Assembly (NCBI RefSeq): GCF_933509905.1
Contig: NZ_OW150024.1
Coordinates: forward strand, 62,001-126,000
Direction of reading: 5' to 3'
Source: Trichlorobacter ammonificans
Lineage (GTDB): Bacteria > Desulfobacterota > Desulfuromonadia > Geobacterales > Pseudopelobacteraceae
Length of the DNA stretch: 64,000 nt
Part shown: piece by piece, positions 10,376-18,684 of the stretch
How the letters are laid out: each line of letters starts with the position of its first letter
How positions within the stretch are numbered: position 1 is the first letter of the stretch
Translations under genes and position numbers: made by a program
Notes under the pieces: generated by a model
Database searches by the model: none
What the model saw: the letters and a program-made list of their open reading frames with translations, nothing else
What the model was told of the DNA's origin: nothing

Positions 10376-11323
10376 TTAGGATTCTGCCAAACGTCCTTGA
10401 TAGCTGTTCCGATGCTTTATTTCGTTTATTACCGCGTACCACAGCTGGTTGTTCTTCAGCCCCCACTGCGGCGCCACCCGGATCTCCAGCGGCGAGGAGC
10501 CGTAGAGCCGCTGCACGCTGATCCGTGCCGGCAGCCGCTCCAGAAAATCGGCGGCAGTGGTCACGTACTGTGCCAGGGTCAGCGGCGTGAACTCCCCCCG
10601 GCGGTACATGGCGGCCAGTTCGGTCCCCTCCACGGCGTGCAACTGGTGCAGCTTCACCGACGTAATGCCGTCCAGTGACGCCAGCAGGTCGGCCCCTTTG
10701 ACGAATTCTTCGGCCCGCTCATCGGGAAACCCGTGGATCAGGTGGGCGCAGATGTCGAACCCGCGCCCCGCGGCCCGTTGCACCGCACGCAGGAAATCCT
10801 CCAGCGAATGGCCCCGGTTGATCCGCTCTAAAATGGCATCGTCCGCCGACTGCAACCCCAGCTCCAGACAGACGTAGCGAGTGCGCGCCATCTCCGTGAG
10901 CAGCTCCAGGGCTCCGTCGGTGAGACAGTCGGGACGGGTTCCCACCGAGATCCCCAGCACATCGGGCAGGTCCAGGGCGCGGCGGTACAGGGCGGCCAGT
11001 TGTTCCACCGCGGCGTAGGTGTTGGTGTACTTCTGGAAGTAGACGATGAACTTTTCCGAGCCGAGCCGCCCACGGTGGTAGGCCATGCCGTGGCGCACCT
11101 GTTCTTCCAGCGGAATGTCGGCCAGGGTGTCCCGGGGGGAAAAGGAGACGTTGTTGCAGTAGATGCAGCCGCCGGTCCCCTTGCTGCCGTCGCGGTTGGG
11201 GCAGGTGAAACCGGCGTCCACGTTGACCTTGCTGACCCGGCAGCCGAAACGGTTGCGCAGGTACCAGCCGTAGGAGTTGATCCGCAGGTGGGGATGGATA
11301 TCAGAATGTTCGCTTACGCTCAT
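10376..11323 (-). CDS. YhcC-like radical SAM protein (TIGR01212 type)
   Basis: 315 aa. The protein starts with HLRINSYGWYLRNRFG, the family hallmark, and carries the cysteine cluster FTCPNRDGSKGTGGCIYC. ISVGTRPDCL and HLIHGFPDE are further conserved blocks. It belongs to the Elp3-like radical SAM proteins; the cellular role is unproven. It ends beside the palindromic repeat and faces the ygiQ-like gene. Confidence 0.85.
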   Translation of the reverse strand: MSVSEHSDIHPHLRINSYGWYLRNRFGCRVSKVNVDAGFTCPNRDGSKGTGGCIYCNNVSFSPRDTLADIPLEEQVRHGMAYHRGRLGSEKFIVYFQKYTNTYAAVEQLAALYRRALDLPDVLGISVGTRPDCLTDGALELLTEMARTRYVCLELGLQSADDAILERINRGHSLEDFLRAVQRAAGRGFDICAHLIHGFPDERAEEFVKGADLLASLDGITSVKLHQLHAVEGTELAAMYRRGEFTPLTLAQYVTTAADFLERLPARISVQRLYGSSPLEIRVAPQWGLKNNQLWYAVINEIKHRNSYQGRLAES

Positions 11324-11341
11324 ACAGAACCTATTGACAAG

Positions 11342-11459
11342 AGCACGCGGATTGTGCGGATCAGGCGGAGCTGCGCGGATAGCTTCATTATCGGGAAAGC
11401 CACGCAGCGCACTGGTGTTAATCCGCGAAAATCAGCATCTTCCGCGTCATCCGCGTGCC
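11342..11459. repeat. Imperfect inverted repeat, GCACGCGGAT family, copy A
   Basis: The left end (GCACGCGGATTGTGCGGAT) and right end (ATCCGCGTGC at the far side) are inverse complements with degenerate CGCGGAT-like units in each arm. It fills the gap between the yhcC-like gene and thiE. A related element lies between nifH and nifD at 23434-23532. Confidence 0.7.
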
Positions 11460-11468
11460 ATTACTACT

Positions 11469-12083
11469 TTAGATCAGCCCCCGCCGGAACGCTTCCGCCG
11501 CTGCCGCCGGGTCCGGCGCCTCAAGAATGGCGCCGATGACCGCCACCCGGTGGCAGCCGGTGGCCGTTACGTGGTCCAGGTTGTCCAGGGTTACTCCTCC
11601 CAGGGCAAAGACCGGACCATGCAGGGTGGCACAGGCCCGGGCCAGCTCGGCGCACCCTTTGGGTTCGCCGAAGGCTGCCTTGGAAGGGGTGGGAAACACC
11701 GGGCCAAAGGTGACGAAGTCGGCCCCCTTGGCCAGGGCCGCGGCCGCCTCTCCCACGCCGTGGCTGGAGTAGCCGATCAGCAGGTCCGGCGCGATCCGCC
11801 GGGCCGCGGTCACCGGCAGGGAATTGATCCCCAGGTGTACGCCATCCGCCTCCACCGCCAGGGCCACGTCGATCCGGTCGTTGATCAGCAGCCGAGCGTC
11901 AAAACGGGCGGTCAGCTCCCGCAGTTCCCAGGCCAGGTCGTACAGCTCCGCCGGCGGCAGGTCCTTTTCCCGCAGCTGCACCGTCCGCACCCCGCCGGCC
12001 AGGGCCGCCGCCACCACCTCCGGAAGGGGGCGGTTGGCGGTCCGGTGGCGGTCGGTGATCAGGTAGAGGGAAAAATCAATCAC
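11469..12083 (-). CDS. thiE: Thiamine-phosphate synthase ThiE
   Basis: 204 aa TIM-barrel protein. YLITDRH at the N-terminus, [30 protein letters not shown] and [10 protein letters not shown] are the standard ThiE blocks for the pyrimidine diphosphate and thiazole phosphate sites. It joins HMP-PP and the thiazole phosphate to give thiamine phosphate in the cytoplasm. The start overlaps the thiG stop by 4 nt, placing it last in a thiS-thiG-thiE operon behind a TPP riboswitch. The family is ~210 aa, so it is full length. Confidence 0.93.
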   Translation of the reverse strand: MIDFSLYLITDRHRTANRPLPEVVAAALAGGVRTVQLREKDLPPAELYDLAWELRELTARFDARLLINDRIDVALAVEADGVHLGINSLPVTAARRIAPDLLIGYSSHGVGEAAAALAKGADFVTFGPVFPTPSKAAFGEPKGCAELARACATLHGPVFALGGVTLDNLDHVTATGCHRVAVIGAILEAPDPAAAAEAFRRGLI

Positions 12084-12859
12084 GATCCAATGATATCAGT
12101 CAGCGGACTTGAAGCGGTGGCGTAGAGCTTCTTCGGAATCCGTCCCGCCTCATAGGCCAGCCGTCCCGCCTCCACCCCCAGCTTCATGGCCCGTGCCATG
12201 GCCACCGGGTCCTGCGCGCCGGCGATGGCGGTGTTCATCAGAATGCCGTCGCAGCCCAGCTCCATGGCCAGGGCGGCGTCGGAGGCGGTGCCGACGCCGG
12301 CATCCACGATCACCGGCACGCTGACCGCTTCCATGATGATCTTGAGGTTGTAGGGGTTGCGGATGCCGAGGCCGCTGCCGATGGGGGCTGCCAGCGGCAT
12401 GACCGCGGCGCAGCCGAGCTGCTCCAGCTTCTTGCAGAGGATCACGTCGTCGCTGCAGTAGGGGAGCACGGTGAACCCTTCGGCCACCAGCACCTTGGCT
12501 GCCTTGAGCAGTTCCTCGTTGTCCGGGAACAGGGTCTTTTCGTCCCCCAGCACCTCCAGCTTGACCATGTCGGACAGGCCGGCCTCCCGGGCCAGGCGGC
12601 AGGTGCGGATGGCGTCCTCCGCCGTGTAGCAGGCGGCGGTGTTGGGCAGCAGGGTATACTTCTTGGGGTCGATGTAGTCCAGCATGCAGCCCTTGCCCAT
12701 CTCGGCCAGATTGACCCGCCGCACCGCCACGGTGATGATCTCGGCGCCGGACGCCTCCAGGGCCGCCACCATCTGCTCGTTGCTGGCGTACTTGCCGGTG
12801 CCCACCATCAGCCGCGAATTGAACTCCTTGCCCGCAATCACAAACTTCTTGTTTGCCAT
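12080..12859 (-). CDS. thiG: Thiazole synthase ThiG
   Basis: 259 aa, full length. The blocks [54 protein letters not shown] and [31 protein letters not shown] are diagnostic; the Lys in VKLEVLGD would form the imine with the deoxyxylulose-5-phosphate substrate. ThiG builds the thiazole ring using sulfur from ThiS thiocarboxylate. It starts 4 nt after the thiS stop. No thiH or thiO is adjacent, so the dehydroglycine source must be elsewhere. Confidence 0.95.
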   Translation of the reverse strand: MANKKFVIAGKEFNSRLMVGTGKYASNEQMVAALEASGAEIITVAVRRVNLAEMGKGCMLDYIDPKKYTLLPNTAACYTAEDAIRTCRLAREAGLSDMVKLEVLGDEKTLFPDNEELLKAAKVLVAEGFTVLPYCSDDVILCKKLEQLGCAAVMPLAAPIGSGLGIRNPYNLKIIMEAVSVPVIVDAGVGTASDAALAMELGCDGILMNTAIAGAQDPVAMARAMKLGVEAGRLAYEAGRIPKKLYATASSPLTDIIGS

Positions 12860-12863
12860 GGTT

Positions 12864-13064
12864 CTATCCTCCGCCCACGAAATGGACTATCTCGATTTTG
12901 TCGTTGTCCTGCAGGGTATGCTGATCATAGGCCGCCTTGGGGACGATCTCCAGGTTGACCTCCACCGCCACCCGCACCACCGGAATCTGCAGCTCGTCCA
13001 GCAGACTGCGTACCGTGGTCCCTTCCGCTGCACTCCTCGATTCACCGTTGACGATCAGTTGCAT
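12864..13064 (-). CDS. thiS: Sulfur carrier protein ThiS
   Basis: 66 aa ubiquitin-like protein starting MQLIVNGES and ending in the essential Gly-Gly tail (HFVGGG; the family usually ends in GG). The start at 13064 has a strong AGGAGGT 7 nt upstream. The C-terminal glycine is adenylated and turned into a thiocarboxylate that donates sulfur to ThiG. It is first in the thiSGE operon, directly after the TPP riboswitch and its terminator. Confidence 0.93.
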   Translation of the reverse strand: MQLIVNGESRSAAEGTTVRSLLDELQIPVVRVAVEVNLEIVPKAAYDQHTLQDNDKIEIVHFVGGG

Positions 13065-13083
13065 GAGACTACCTCCTGAAAAC

Positions 13084-13110
13084 AAAAACGCCGCCCGGAA
13101 AAGGCGGCGA
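13084..13110 (-). terminator. Intrinsic terminator of the TPP riboswitch
   Basis: Read on the minus strand, CGCCGCC and GGGCGGCG form a GC stem around TTTTCC, followed by TTTTTG. It sits between the riboswitch core and the thiS ribosome binding site, so it is probably the expression platform that stops transcription when TPP is bound. Confidence 0.8.
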
Positions 13111-13127
13111 TTCGTGTGCTCCACAAT

Positions 13128-13216
13128 CGGCCGCTTCCCTCCGCCGGAATTACCCGGATCAGGTTCCAAGGGTCGCAGCCGTAAGGCTGCTCTCAGTCGA
13201 AACTCCCCTAGCGGTG
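13128..13216 (-). promoter_or_regulatory. TPP riboswitch (THI element)
   Basis: On the minus strand the conserved THI-box segments appear in order: GGGGAG, CTGAGA, a short variable hairpin, ACCCTTGGAACCTGATC, then GGGTAATTCCGGCGGAGGGAA. This is the canonical TPP aptamer. It precedes thiSGE and its terminator, so the operon should be shut off when thiamine pyrophosphate is plentiful. Confidence 0.95.
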
Positions 13217-13347
13217 TGTATGGTTCAACAGCAAAGAACGTGGGCTAAACCTAGAAGATTCCCCGAAGAATGTCAACGGGATTCTCCCCGGCGGGCCGGG
13301 CGCTCGCCTGTTTACAGTGCACGGCGGTGTATGGTAGAGAAACATGA

Positions 13348-15570
13348 ATGTCAGACCATCTTCTCTCCCATCTCAACCCCCCCCAGAAACAGGCCGTGCT
13401 GCATGGCGAGGGGCCGCTTCTGATCCTGGCCGGGGCCGGCTCCGGCAAGACCCGGGTCATCACCCACCGGATCGTCCACCTGATCCGGGAGCGGGGGGTG
13501 CGCCCCCGCAGCATCCTGGCAGTCACCTTCACCAACAAGGCAGCCGGCGAAATGGCGGAACGGGTGCGCCATCTGCTGGGCAGCAACGACATTCCGCTGA
13601 TCTCGACCTTCCACGCCGCCTGCGGCCGTATCCTGAGAAACGACGGTTACCACCTGGGCTACGACTCCTCCTTTGCCATCTACGACGACAAGGACAGCGA
13701 ACGCTTGCTGAAAGAGATCGTGCGGGAGCTGAACCTGGACGAGAAACGCTTTCCCCCGGCACAACTGGGGGGGCGGATCGACGACTGCAAGAACCGGGGC
13801 CTGGCCCCGGAGGAGCTGCCCCTGGGGGACCTCTGGAACCGGCAGTTCGTGGAGATCTATGCCACCTACCAGGAGCGGCTGAAGCGGTGCAACGCCATGG
13901 ATTTCGGCGATCTGCTGCTGCAGGCGGTGCGGCTCTTCGAGCAGCATCCGGCGGTGCTGGCCCAGTGGCAGGAGCGGTTCCAGTGGCTGCTGGTGGACGA
14001 GTACCAGGATACCAACCCGGTGCAGTACCGCCTGATCCGCCTGCTGGCCGGGGAGCGCAAGAACCTCTGCGTGGTGGGGGACGACGACCAGTCCATCTAC
14101 TCCTGGCGGGGGGCGGATATCCGCAACATCCTGGAGTTCGAGAAGGATTTTCCCGAGGTCACCGTGATCCGGCTGGAGCAGAACTACCGCTCCACCCCCA
14201 CCATCCTCAAGGCGGCCGGCAGCGTGGTGGCCCGCAACATGGGGCGCAAGGCCAAGACCCTCTGGACCGACAACCCGGACGGCGAGCCGATCCGCCACGA
14301 GCGGCTGGAGAACGACCGGGACGAGGCCCGCTTCGTGGCCCGGGAGATCCTGGGACTCCACCGGGGCGGCCTCCCCCTCACCGAGGCGGCGGTGTTCTAC
14401 CGCACCAACGCCCAGTCCCGCCTGCTGGAAGAGGCGCTGGTGGCCGAGGGGCTTGCGTACCATATTGTCGGCGGGGTCCGGTTCTACGCCCGGATGGAGG
14501 TGCGGGATATCCTGGCCTACCTGCGGCTTCTGGAGAACCGCTCCGACGAGGTGGCGCTGAAGCGGATCATCAACGTGCCTGCCCGGGGGATCGGTAGCGC
14601 CACCATCGACCGGATCGCCGACCTGGCGCTGCGGGAGGGGATCGATTTCGACACCGCCCTGGGTCGTGCCGCCGAAGGGTCGCTTCTGGCAAGCGGCCCC
14701 ACCGCGAAGGTGGCCGGGTTTGTTGGCTTGCTGGAGAGTTTCCGGCGCCGTTTGGCCACAACGCCGCTGCCGGAGCTGGTGCGGGCGGTGGTGGAGGAGT
14801 CGGGCTATGCCGAGCGGCTGCGCCAGAGCCGGGACGAGGAGGATGCCGAGCGGCTGGAGAACCTGGATCAGTTGCTGGCGGCGGTGGAGGAGTTCAGCGA
14901 GGGGAACCCGGAGGCCGGTCTGGCTGGTTTTCTGGAGCAGGTGGCGCTGGTGAGCGACCTGGAGCGGGGGGAAAAGGGGACGCCGTCGGTGACCCTGATG
15001 ACCCTGCATGCCGCCAAAGGGCTGGAGTTCCGCGCCGTGTTCATGGTGGGGATGGAGGAGCGGCTCTTCCCCCATGTCCGTTCCCTGGACGACCCGGACG
15101 CCATGGAGGAGGAGCGGCGGCTCTGCTACGTGGGGATGACCAGGGCCCGGGAGCGGCTCTACCTGCTGAACGCCCGGCGGCGGCACCTGTTCGGCCAGGA
15201 ACAGGTGAACCTGGTCTCCCGTTTTCTGCGGGAAATCCCGGGGGAGTTGCTCACCGGCAGCGGCGCTGTCCAGGAAGGCTGGAACCAGTCGTCCTGCCGC
15301 AGCGACAGCGCCTGGCGGGCACCGGAGCCGGTCGGTCACAATCTGGCCGCCGTTTCCTCGGCTTTGGAAGAGGTAGAAATGGTGCCGGAGCCGGCGGAGG
15401 AGTACGGGGACGGTGTCCATCTCGGCATGAAGGTCCGCCATCCCAAGTTCGGGCCCGGCACGGTGCGCAAGATCGAAGGGAGCGGCGACAGCCAGAAGGT
15501 GACGGTCTGGTTCAATAGTTGCGGTCCCAAAAAGCTGATGGTCCGCTTTGCCGGACTGGAGAGGGCCTGA
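13348..15570 (+). CDS. UvrD/PcrA-type superfamily 1 DNA helicase
   Basis: 740 aa. Walker A is AGAGSGKTR near residue 30; motif II is DEYQDTNPVQY near residue 217, then VGDDDQSIYSWRGA. The C-terminal half has TLHAAKGLEFRAVF and YVGMTRARERLYL. The end (HPKFGPGTVRKIEG) is a PcrA/UvrD-type C-terminal Tudor-like segment. The enzyme unwinds DNA 3' to 5' in repair and in clearing stalled transcription or recombination complexes. Whether to call it uvrD or pcrA cannot be settled here. A minus-strand open frame of the same length is a high-GC shadow. Confidence 0.92.
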   Translation: MSDHLLSHLNPPQKQAVLHGEGPLLILAGAGSGKTRVITHRIVHLIRERGVRPRSILAVTFTNKAAGEMAERVRHLLGSNDIPLISTFHAACGRILRNDGYHLGYDSSFAIYDDKDSERLLKEIVRELNLDEKRFPPAQLGGRIDDCKNRGLAPEELPLGDLWNRQFVEIYATYQERLKRCNAMDFGDLLLQAVRLFEQHPAVLAQWQERFQWLLVDEYQDTNPVQYRLIRLLAGERKNLCVVGDDDQSIYSWRGADIRNILEFEKDFPEVTVIRLEQNYRSTPTILKAAGSVVARNMGRKAKTLWTDNPDGEPIRHERLENDRDEARFVAREILGLHRGGLPLTEAAVFYRTNAQSRLLEEALVAEGLAYHIVGGVRFYARMEVRDILAYLRLLENRSDEVALKRIINVPARGIGSATIDRIADLALREGIDFDTALGRAAEGSLLASGPTAKVAGFVGLLESFRRRLATTPLPELVRAVVEESGYAERLRQSRDEEDAERLENLDQLLAAVEEFSEGNPEAGLAGFLEQVALVSDLERGEKGTPSVTLMTLHAAKGLEFRAVFMVGMEERLFPHVRSLDDPDAMEEERRLCYVGMTRARERLYLLNARRRHLFGQEQVNLVSRFLREIPGELLTGSGAVQEGWNQSSCRSDSAWRAPEPVGHNLAAVSSALEEVEMVPEPAEEYGDGVHLGMKVRHPKFGPGTVRKIEGSGDSQKVTVWFNSCGPKKLMVRFAGLERA

Positions 15571-15571
15571 C

Positions 15572-16777
15572 ATGATCAGCTACGAACTGGTGCTTGAAGC
15601 TGCCGACCGCCTGCGCAAGCGGGTGCTGCAGACCGAACTGATCGCTTCCCCCCACTTCAGCGAGCACCTGGGGGTGCCGGTGCTGCTCAAGTGCGAGAAC
15701 CTGCAGAAGACCGGGGCCTTCAAGCTGCGCGGCGCCCTTAACTTCATGACCGCCCGCGACCGGGCCGGACTGGCCCGGGGGGTCACCGCCGCCTCAGCCG
15801 GCAACCATGCCCAGGGGGTGGCCTTCGGTGCCGACCTGCTGGGGATTCCGGCCCGCATCTTCATGCCGGAAACCACGCCCCCCCAGAAGGTGCAGGCCAC
15901 CCGCGACCTGGGGGCCGAGGTGGTGCTGACCGGCGCCAATTTCGACGAATCCTACGACGCGGCCCTGGCCGACAGCGAGCAGAGCGGCACGGTCTTCATC
16001 CATCCCTTCGACGATCCCCTGGTGATCGCCGGCCAGGGGACCATTGGCCTGGAAATCCTGAAGAGCCTGCCGGATGTGGGGACCGTGGTGGTGCCGATCG
16101 GCGGCGGCGGACTGATCGCCGGTATCGCCACCGCCATCAAGGCCACGCACCCCCGGGTGCGGATCATCGGGGTGGAGACCGCCTCGGCCCCCTCCATGTA
16201 CCAGGCGGTAAAGACGGGCAGGCGCTGCACCGTTTCCCTGGCCCAGACCATTGCCGACGGCATCGCGGTCAAGACCGCGGGGAAGGTGACCCTGCCGATC
16301 ATCCGCGACCTGGTGGACGAGATCGTGCTGGTGCAGGAAGAGGAGATCGCCCTGGCCATCGTGGCGCTTTTGGAGAAGAGCAAGCTGCTGGTGGAGGGGG
16401 CCGGTGCCGTGACCCTGGCGGCCCTGCTGAACAACCGGGTGAGCGACCTGCAGGGGAAGACGGTCTGCCTGCTCTCCGGCGGCAACATCGACGTCCGCAC
16501 CCTCTCGGTGGTGGTGGAGCGGGCCCTGCTGGCCGCCGGCCGCTACCTGAAGCTGCGCATCCAGCTTGAGGACCTGCCCGGCGCCCTGGCCCGCCTGGCC
16601 GGTGATATCGCCGCCTCCCAGGCCAATATCAACCTGATCAACCATGACCGCCGTTCCAAGGGGCTGGGGCTGGGGCGCACCGAGGTGCACCTGGTGCTGG
16701 AAACCAGGGGGCAGGAACATGCCGCCGCCGTGCTGGCCCAGCTGCGGGAGCGGGGGTACCGGTTGGAGGTGGAGTAA
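15572..16777 (+). CDS. ilvA: Threonine ammonia-lyase (threonine deaminase) with ACT domain
   Basis: 401 aa; the ATG follows the helicase stop almost immediately. The PLP lysine is Lys51 in NLQKTGAFKLRGA; the phosphate-binding Gly loop is IGGGGLIAG and SGGNID is near the C-terminal part of the catalytic domain. Residues ~325-401 form one ACT domain (LRIQLEDLPGALARLAGDIA). It converts threonine to 2-oxobutanoate, the first step of isoleucine synthesis, with probable feedback control through the ACT domain. The single short ACT region resembles the TIGR01127 form rather than long E. coli IlvA. Confidence 0.9.
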   Translation: MISYELVLEAADRLRKRVLQTELIASPHFSEHLGVPVLLKCENLQKTGAFKLRGALNFMTARDRAGLARGVTAASAGNHAQGVAFGADLLGIPARIFMPETTPPQKVQATRDLGAEVVLTGANFDESYDAALADSEQSGTVFIHPFDDPLVIAGQGTIGLEILKSLPDVGTVVVPIGGGGLIAGIATAIKATHPRVRIIGVETASAPSMYQAVKTGRRCTVSLAQTIADGIAVKTAGKVTLPIIRDLVDEIVLVQEEEIALAIVALLEKSKLLVEGAGAVTLAALLNNRVSDLQGKTVCLLSGGNIDVRTLSVVVERALLAAGRYLKLRIQLEDLPGALARLAGDIAASQANINLINHDRRSKGLGLGRTEVHLVLETRGQEHAAAVLAQLRERGYRLEVE

Positions 16778-16848
16778 GCTCGCGAGCACCCCGGCACGCA
16801 TGCCACCGGTTGTTCTGCACCGATTTTCCCGCACAGGCCCAAGCTGGC

Positions 16849-16864
16849 TGGCACGGTTTCTGCT
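16849..16864 (+). promoter_or_regulatory. Sigma54 (-24/-12) promoter of the ANTAR regulator gene
   Basis: TGGCACGGTTTCTGCT has the invariant GG (16850-16851) and GC (16862-16863) with exactly 10 nt between, and a near-consensus TGGCACG. The expected start is near 16875, about 36 nt before the gene. The hairpin GTGGCA-TGGG-TGCCAC follows at 16873-16888. Confidence 0.8.
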
Positions 16865-16910
16865 GCTGCCCCGTGGCATGGGTGCCACTCCACGACGATA
16901 CGACGCTCGG

Positions 16911-17486
16911 ATGAGCGTACTGATCTGCTGCCCGGACCGCCTCTCCTTGCACCTGCTTGAACAGCAGGTGTATCAGGCCGGCCATCGGCCAATCTGCTGC
17001 ATACACGCGGACAGAGTGCTGGAAACAGCCCGTGAGCAGCTTCCCGACAGCATTCTGGTCGTTCACGATCCGCCTGCTTCAGACGGCATAGCCCTGGCCG
17101 GACAGATACGGGGGAACTATACCTGCCCGCTTGTCCTGGCAGCCGATCATTGGGACGGGGAGCTGGCAAAAGCGGCAACTTCTGCAGGATATGCCGCTTT
17201 TCTCGGCATGCCGGCAACCGGGACCTCGCTTGTGCCGGCCCTGCTGCAAGCCGAAGCAGGGCACAACGAGCTGCGGTACCTGAAAGACCGGGTGGCAGAA
17301 CTGGAGCAGCGTCTGGCGGAGCGAAAGCTGGTTGAAAAGGCAAAAGGCATGGTGATGCTCCAGCAGCAGCTCAGCGAAGAGCAGGCGTTCCGTACCCTGC
17401 GCAGCGAGGCCATGCGTCGCAGGATCAGCCTGGCGAGGCTGGCGGAAGAGCTGTTAGCGTCAAAGGACACGGGACGCGATCGATAG
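16911..17486 (+). CDS. ANTAR-domain RNA-binding antitermination regulator (GnfR-like)
   Basis: 191 aa. Residues ~1-115 have the beta/alpha pattern of a response-regulator receiver domain but lack its active site: the acidic pair after strand 1 is replaced by Cys residues, the phospho-acceptor position aligns with Val in ILVVHDPP, the Thr/Ser is Ala (VLAAD) and the Lys is Met (FLGMPA). A coiled-coil linker (LKDRVAELEQRLAERK) leads to a typical ANTAR domain (VEKAKGMVMLQQQLSEEQAFRTLRSEAMRRRISLARLAEELL). ANTAR proteins bind paired hexaloop hairpins and prevent termination. A sigma54 promoter precedes it and candidate targets precede nifB and nifH. It abuts draG tail to tail with no gap. No sensor kinase is adjacent. 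Confidence 0.85.
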   Translation: MSVLICCPDRLSLHLLEQQVYQAGHRPICCIHADRVLETAREQLPDSILVVHDPPASDGIALAGQIRGNYTCPLVLAADHWDGELAKAATSAGYAAFLGMPATGTSLVPALLQAEAGHNELRYLKDRVAELEQRLAERKLVEKAKGMVMLQQQLSEEQAFRTLRSEAMRRRISLARLAEELLASKDTGRDR

Positions 17487-18410
17487 TCACACCTGCACAT
17501 TCCCGGCCCCTGCTCTCCCTGCCGGACTGGCCAGCACCAGGCGCTCCGCATGCTGCTCCAGCTCCGTCAGCAGTTTTTTGTCCATCTTTTTAAGCCAGCG
17601 CCGGGGGATCGCCTCCATGCCGTAATAGGCGCCGGCCAGCATCCCCGTAATCGCTCCGGTGGTGTCGGCATCCCCGCCCTGATTCACCGTACCCACCAGA
17701 CACTCCTCAAAACTCCTGCCCCTGAAAAAGTGGTGGAACACGGTCTGCATCGTATCCGCCACATAGGCTCCGGCCAATCCACGATACGGCTCAAAGGCGA
17801 ATGAGGGGAAGCGGGCCACCAGTCCGTCGACCTCCCGGCGAAGCCGAGCCTTTGAAAATCCCCGCAGGATCAGGTGCAGCAGGCTGCCGAGGCAGATGCA
17901 GGCGGCGTCGGAGAGGTGCTGATGATGGGTGATCCGGGCCTGTTCAAGGGCATATTTCTTCATCAGCTCCGTATCGGGTAACGACAGCAGGGCTGCGGGC
18001 AGCATCCGCATGACGGCGCCGTTGCCGCCGTCCCACGTGTTGTAGGGGACTTCAAGGGTACCGTGCAACATGAAGGAGCGGATTCCCTTGCGGCAGGTAT
18101 CGCCGCAATCCACCGGCCGGGACTTCAGCCAGACGGCAAATTCCTGGGCAATGGCCTCGCGGGACCAGCCCTGGGCCTTGTTGACTGCCCTGGCGATACA
18201 GAGCGCCATTTCGGTGTCGTCAGTCACCTGCCCCGGCTGCAGCCGCAACCAGCCGCCACCTGAAATCTCCTTGAAAACACCGTGTTGGGCGGCAATCTCC
18301 GCTGCCGTCATGAATTCAACCGTGGCCCCCAGGGCATCCCCGATTGCCATACCGACAAAGGCAGCCCTGGCTCGGTCAGTAAGTTCGCGCATATCGAGCT
18401 GGAGGATCAT
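17487..18410 (-). CDS. draG: ADP-ribosyl-[dinitrogen reductase] hydrolase DraG
   Basis: 307 aa, the usual DraG length. Metal-site motifs of the ADP-ribosylglycohydrolase fold are present: GMAIGDALGATVEF, VTDDTEMALCIARAV, and NQGGDADTTGAITGMLAGA. DraG removes ADP-ribose from NifH and reactivates nitrogenase. Starts at 18410 or 18392 are possible; neither has a clear ribosome site. A plausible sigma54 promoter lies at 18466-18481 on this strand. Its partner draT is ~22 kb away at the other edge of the nif region, unlike the draTG operons of purple bacteria. Confidence 0.9.
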   Translation of the reverse strand: MILQLDMRELTDRARAAFVGMAIGDALGATVEFMTAAEIAAQHGVFKEISGGGWLRLQPGQVTDDTEMALCIARAVNKAQGWSREAIAQEFAVWLKSRPVDCGDTCRKGIRSFMLHGTLEVPYNTWDGGNGAVMRMLPAALLSLPDTELMKKYALEQARITHHQHLSDAACICLGSLLHLILRGFSKARLRREVDGLVARFPSFAFEPYRGLAGAYVADTMQTVFHHFFRGRSFEECLVGTVNQGGDADTTGAITGMLAGAYYGMEAIPRRWLKKMDKKLLTELEQHAERLVLASPAGRAGAGNVQV

Positions 18411-18465
18411 GTCATGACGTCAAGCAAAGACTGTTCCCAGAATGTCATGCTGCTGCAATCAGATT

Positions 18466-18481
18466 CGCGTTCCTTGTGCCA
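18466..18481 (-). promoter_or_regulatory. Possible sigma54 promoter of draG
   Basis: On the minus strand TGGCACAAGGAACGCG has GG and GC spaced by 10 nt. The -24 half is consensus; the -12 half is weaker than TTGC. The predicted start is about 45 nt upstream of draG. Confidence 0.5.
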
Positions 18482-18587
18482 AAGCTTTCATCGTGCAACG
18501 TTACCGGACCGGACCGTGCTGCATGCAAAATAAGCAGCACGCCAGGCCGGCTGCAATAACATCCTGGTATTATTAGGCTTGGCAAAC

Positions 18588-18603
18588 TGGCACGCTCTGT
18601 GCC
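18588..18603 (+). promoter_or_regulatory. Sigma54 promoter of the nifB operon
   Basis: TGGCACGCTCTGTGCC carries GG at 18589-18590 and GC at 18601-18602 with 10 nt between. The start is expected near 18613, just before the leader hairpins. Confidence 0.8.
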
Positions 18604-18612
18604 TCACCGGAT

Positions 18613-18664
18613 ACGGAGCTCAGGCAACGGCGCCTGCGGGGGAATTCCCCTGCGGCGCCGTTTT
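18613..18664 (+). promoter_or_regulatory. nifB leader: hexaloop hairpin versus intrinsic terminator (ANTAR-type)
   Basis: Hairpin 1: stem CAGGC/GCCTG (18621-18625/18632-18636) closes the hexaloop AACGGC, which has A at position 1 and G at position 4, as in known ANTAR targets. Competing terminator: ACGGCGCC (18627-18634) pairs with GGCGCCGT (18654-18661), with GGGG/CCCC inside, and is followed by TTTT. The two structures share bases and are mutually exclusive. The second ANTAR hairpin expected in the motif is not clear. Confidence 0.65.
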
Positions 18665-18684
18665 CATTGAAAGGAGCAGACACC

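Noticed and set aside
13351-15573. A 740-codon open frame on the minus strand
   Set aside because: It mirrors the helicase gene exactly and has no recognisable motif; long antisense frames are expected in high-GC DNA.
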